Shown in pieces: positions 14,819 through 15,273 of a stretch of DNA of 15,273 nt (positions are counted from its first letter, which is position 1; each line of letters begins with the position of its first letter). Location: contig PKXB01000088.1 in the NCBI GenBank assembly GCA_003133345.1, positions 7,146 through 22,418 of the forward strand, given 5' to 3'. The notes under the pieces were generated by a model. The model made no database searches, was not told the origin of the DNA, and saw only the letters and a list, made by a program, of their open reading frames with translations. The position numbers and the translations under genes were made by a program. The stretch comes from Hyphomicrobiales bacterium. GTDB lineage: Bacteria > Pseudomonadota > Alphaproteobacteria > Rhizobiales > Xanthobacteraceae.

Positions 14819-14887
14819 CTAGAGCGTGAACTCATAAACGGACGGCCAATTGCCGGCGTGGTGCGCCGACGAATGTCCGTTATCGGG
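14819..14887 (+). repeat. Dispersed intergenic repeat, copy B (downstream of rplI)
   Basis: This begins CTAGAGCGTGAACTCATAAA, 20 nt after the rplI stop, and runs to AATGTCCGTTATCGGG. It matches copy A at the gmk 3' end at 19 of its first 21 bases and then more loosely to the end. Both copies have the same orientation relative to the gene they follow. It contains several short GC-rich inverted repeats (for example GGCCAATTGCC). Confidence 0.6.
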
Positions 14888-15012
14888 TAACCGCACGACC
14901 GAAATGGGACAACCGTCTTAAGCTTTCATCTTGCCGCCACATTATGTACGGCTTATCGTTTCGATCACAGAAGTCCGTACGCTAGCGATCCGGACACGGT
15001 AGGGAGGTCGTC

Positions 15013-15273
15013 ATGCTGACACGAAGAGGCTTTGCGGGCTTTGCGTCCTGCGCGGCCACGGGGTTCATTGCGACCGACGCTTCGGCGGCGGAGGGTGCGC
15101 CGCCCGCAGCGACGCCAGGCGTCAAGCGAAAAATTCTCTCGCAGATGGACGGTCCGATGCCGGGCTATGTGACGATAAACATGGAAGTGGAAATAGATCC
15201 GGGAGTAACGATTGCGCGGCACACGCATCCAGGAATCGAATCGAGCTATGTCTTATACCAACGGCCCCGAATA
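15013..15273 (+). CDS. Tat-exported cupin-domain protein, 5' part (runs off window; may be disrupted)
   Basis: The frame is open for 87 codons to the window edge. AGGGAGG at 15001-15007 is a strong ribosome site for the ATG. The N-terminus is a twin-arginine signal (TRRGFAGF, residues 3-10) with a probable cut after ASA or SAA (about 25-26). The mature part has TPGVKRKILSQ (34-44), DGPMPGYVTI (46-55) and the first cupin motif: G64, H70-T-H72 and E76, which would bind a metal. The motif's closing Gly, expected near residue 83, is missing, and the last codons (YQRPRI) no longer look like the family, which normally continues VLEGG. The gene may therefore be broken near 15255. Small periplasmic cupins of this type have no well-defined role. 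Confidence 0.7.
   Translation, partial: MLTRRGFAGFASCAATGFIATDASAAEGAPPAATPGVKRKILSQMDGPMPGYVTINMEVEIDPGVTIARHTHPGIESSYVLYQRPRI

Noticed and set aside
14946..14980. GTACGG and CCGTAC inverted repeat upstream of the cupin gene
   Set aside because: Six-base arms separated by 23 nt are expected by chance at this length, and no matching promoter boxes could be defined.
1..15273. Search for a defence, phage, toxin-antitoxin or biosynthetic system
   Set aside because: Nearly all coding space is explained by housekeeping families. The only unexplained genes are two small proteins, neither of which forms a recognisable module with its neighbours.

Overview
The window is a GC-rich stretch of chromosome from an alphaproteobacterium, most likely order Hyphomicrobiales (Rhizobiales) near Bradyrhizobiaceae/Xanthobacteraceae. 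This rests on gene order (lptD-surA-pdxA-rsmA; fabD-fabG-acpP-fabF-mltG-yicC-gmk; rpsF-rpsR-DUF2232-rplI), on protein style (Arg/Gly-rich tail on S6, long acidic/basic tail on L9), and on rhizobial-type palindromic intergenic repeats. It is mainly a housekeeping region. I found no phage, CRISPR, toxin-antitoxin or defence system, and no tRNA or rRNA gene.

Layout. (1) 1-4783, plus strand: the 3' end of lptD (LPS export barrel), a SurA-type periplasmic chaperone, pdxA and rsmA, tightly packed (4-nt overlap, then 0-nt spacing), then a zinc alcohol dehydrogenase and a more AT-rich two-helix membrane protein. (2) 4784-4911: convergent junction carrying a dispersed repeat whose edge contains the gmk stop codon. 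(3) 4912-11506, minus strand, transcribed right to left: fabD, fabG, acpP, fabF, mltG, yicC, gmk. This joins fatty-acid synthesis with a murein terminase, an RNase-family protein and guanylate kinase. (4) 11507-11648: divergent promoter region with a 14-bp perfect palindrome at the likely fabD -35 box. (5) 11649-14798, plus strand: a small hypothetical protein, then the ribosomal cluster rpsF-rpsR-(DUF2232 membrane protein)-rplI, with a long structured rpsF leader. (6) 14799-15273: a second copy of the dispersed repeat and the start of a Tat-exported cupin gene that runs off the window and appears to lose its family pattern just before the edge.

The genes group into envelope assembly (LptD, SurA-like, MltG), fatty-acid synthesis (FabD, FabG, ACP, FabF), cofactor and nucleotide metabolism (PdxA, Gmk) and ribosome function (RsmA, S6, S18, L9). 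The observations most worth a second look are in the non-coding DNA. They are a family of three palindromic repeats (72, 72 and 49 nt), one of which reads in frame into a protein C-terminus, a second repeat at two gene 3' ends, a candidate S6:S18 autoregulatory leader, and a possible operator upstream of fabD. No clearly new multi-gene system is visible.
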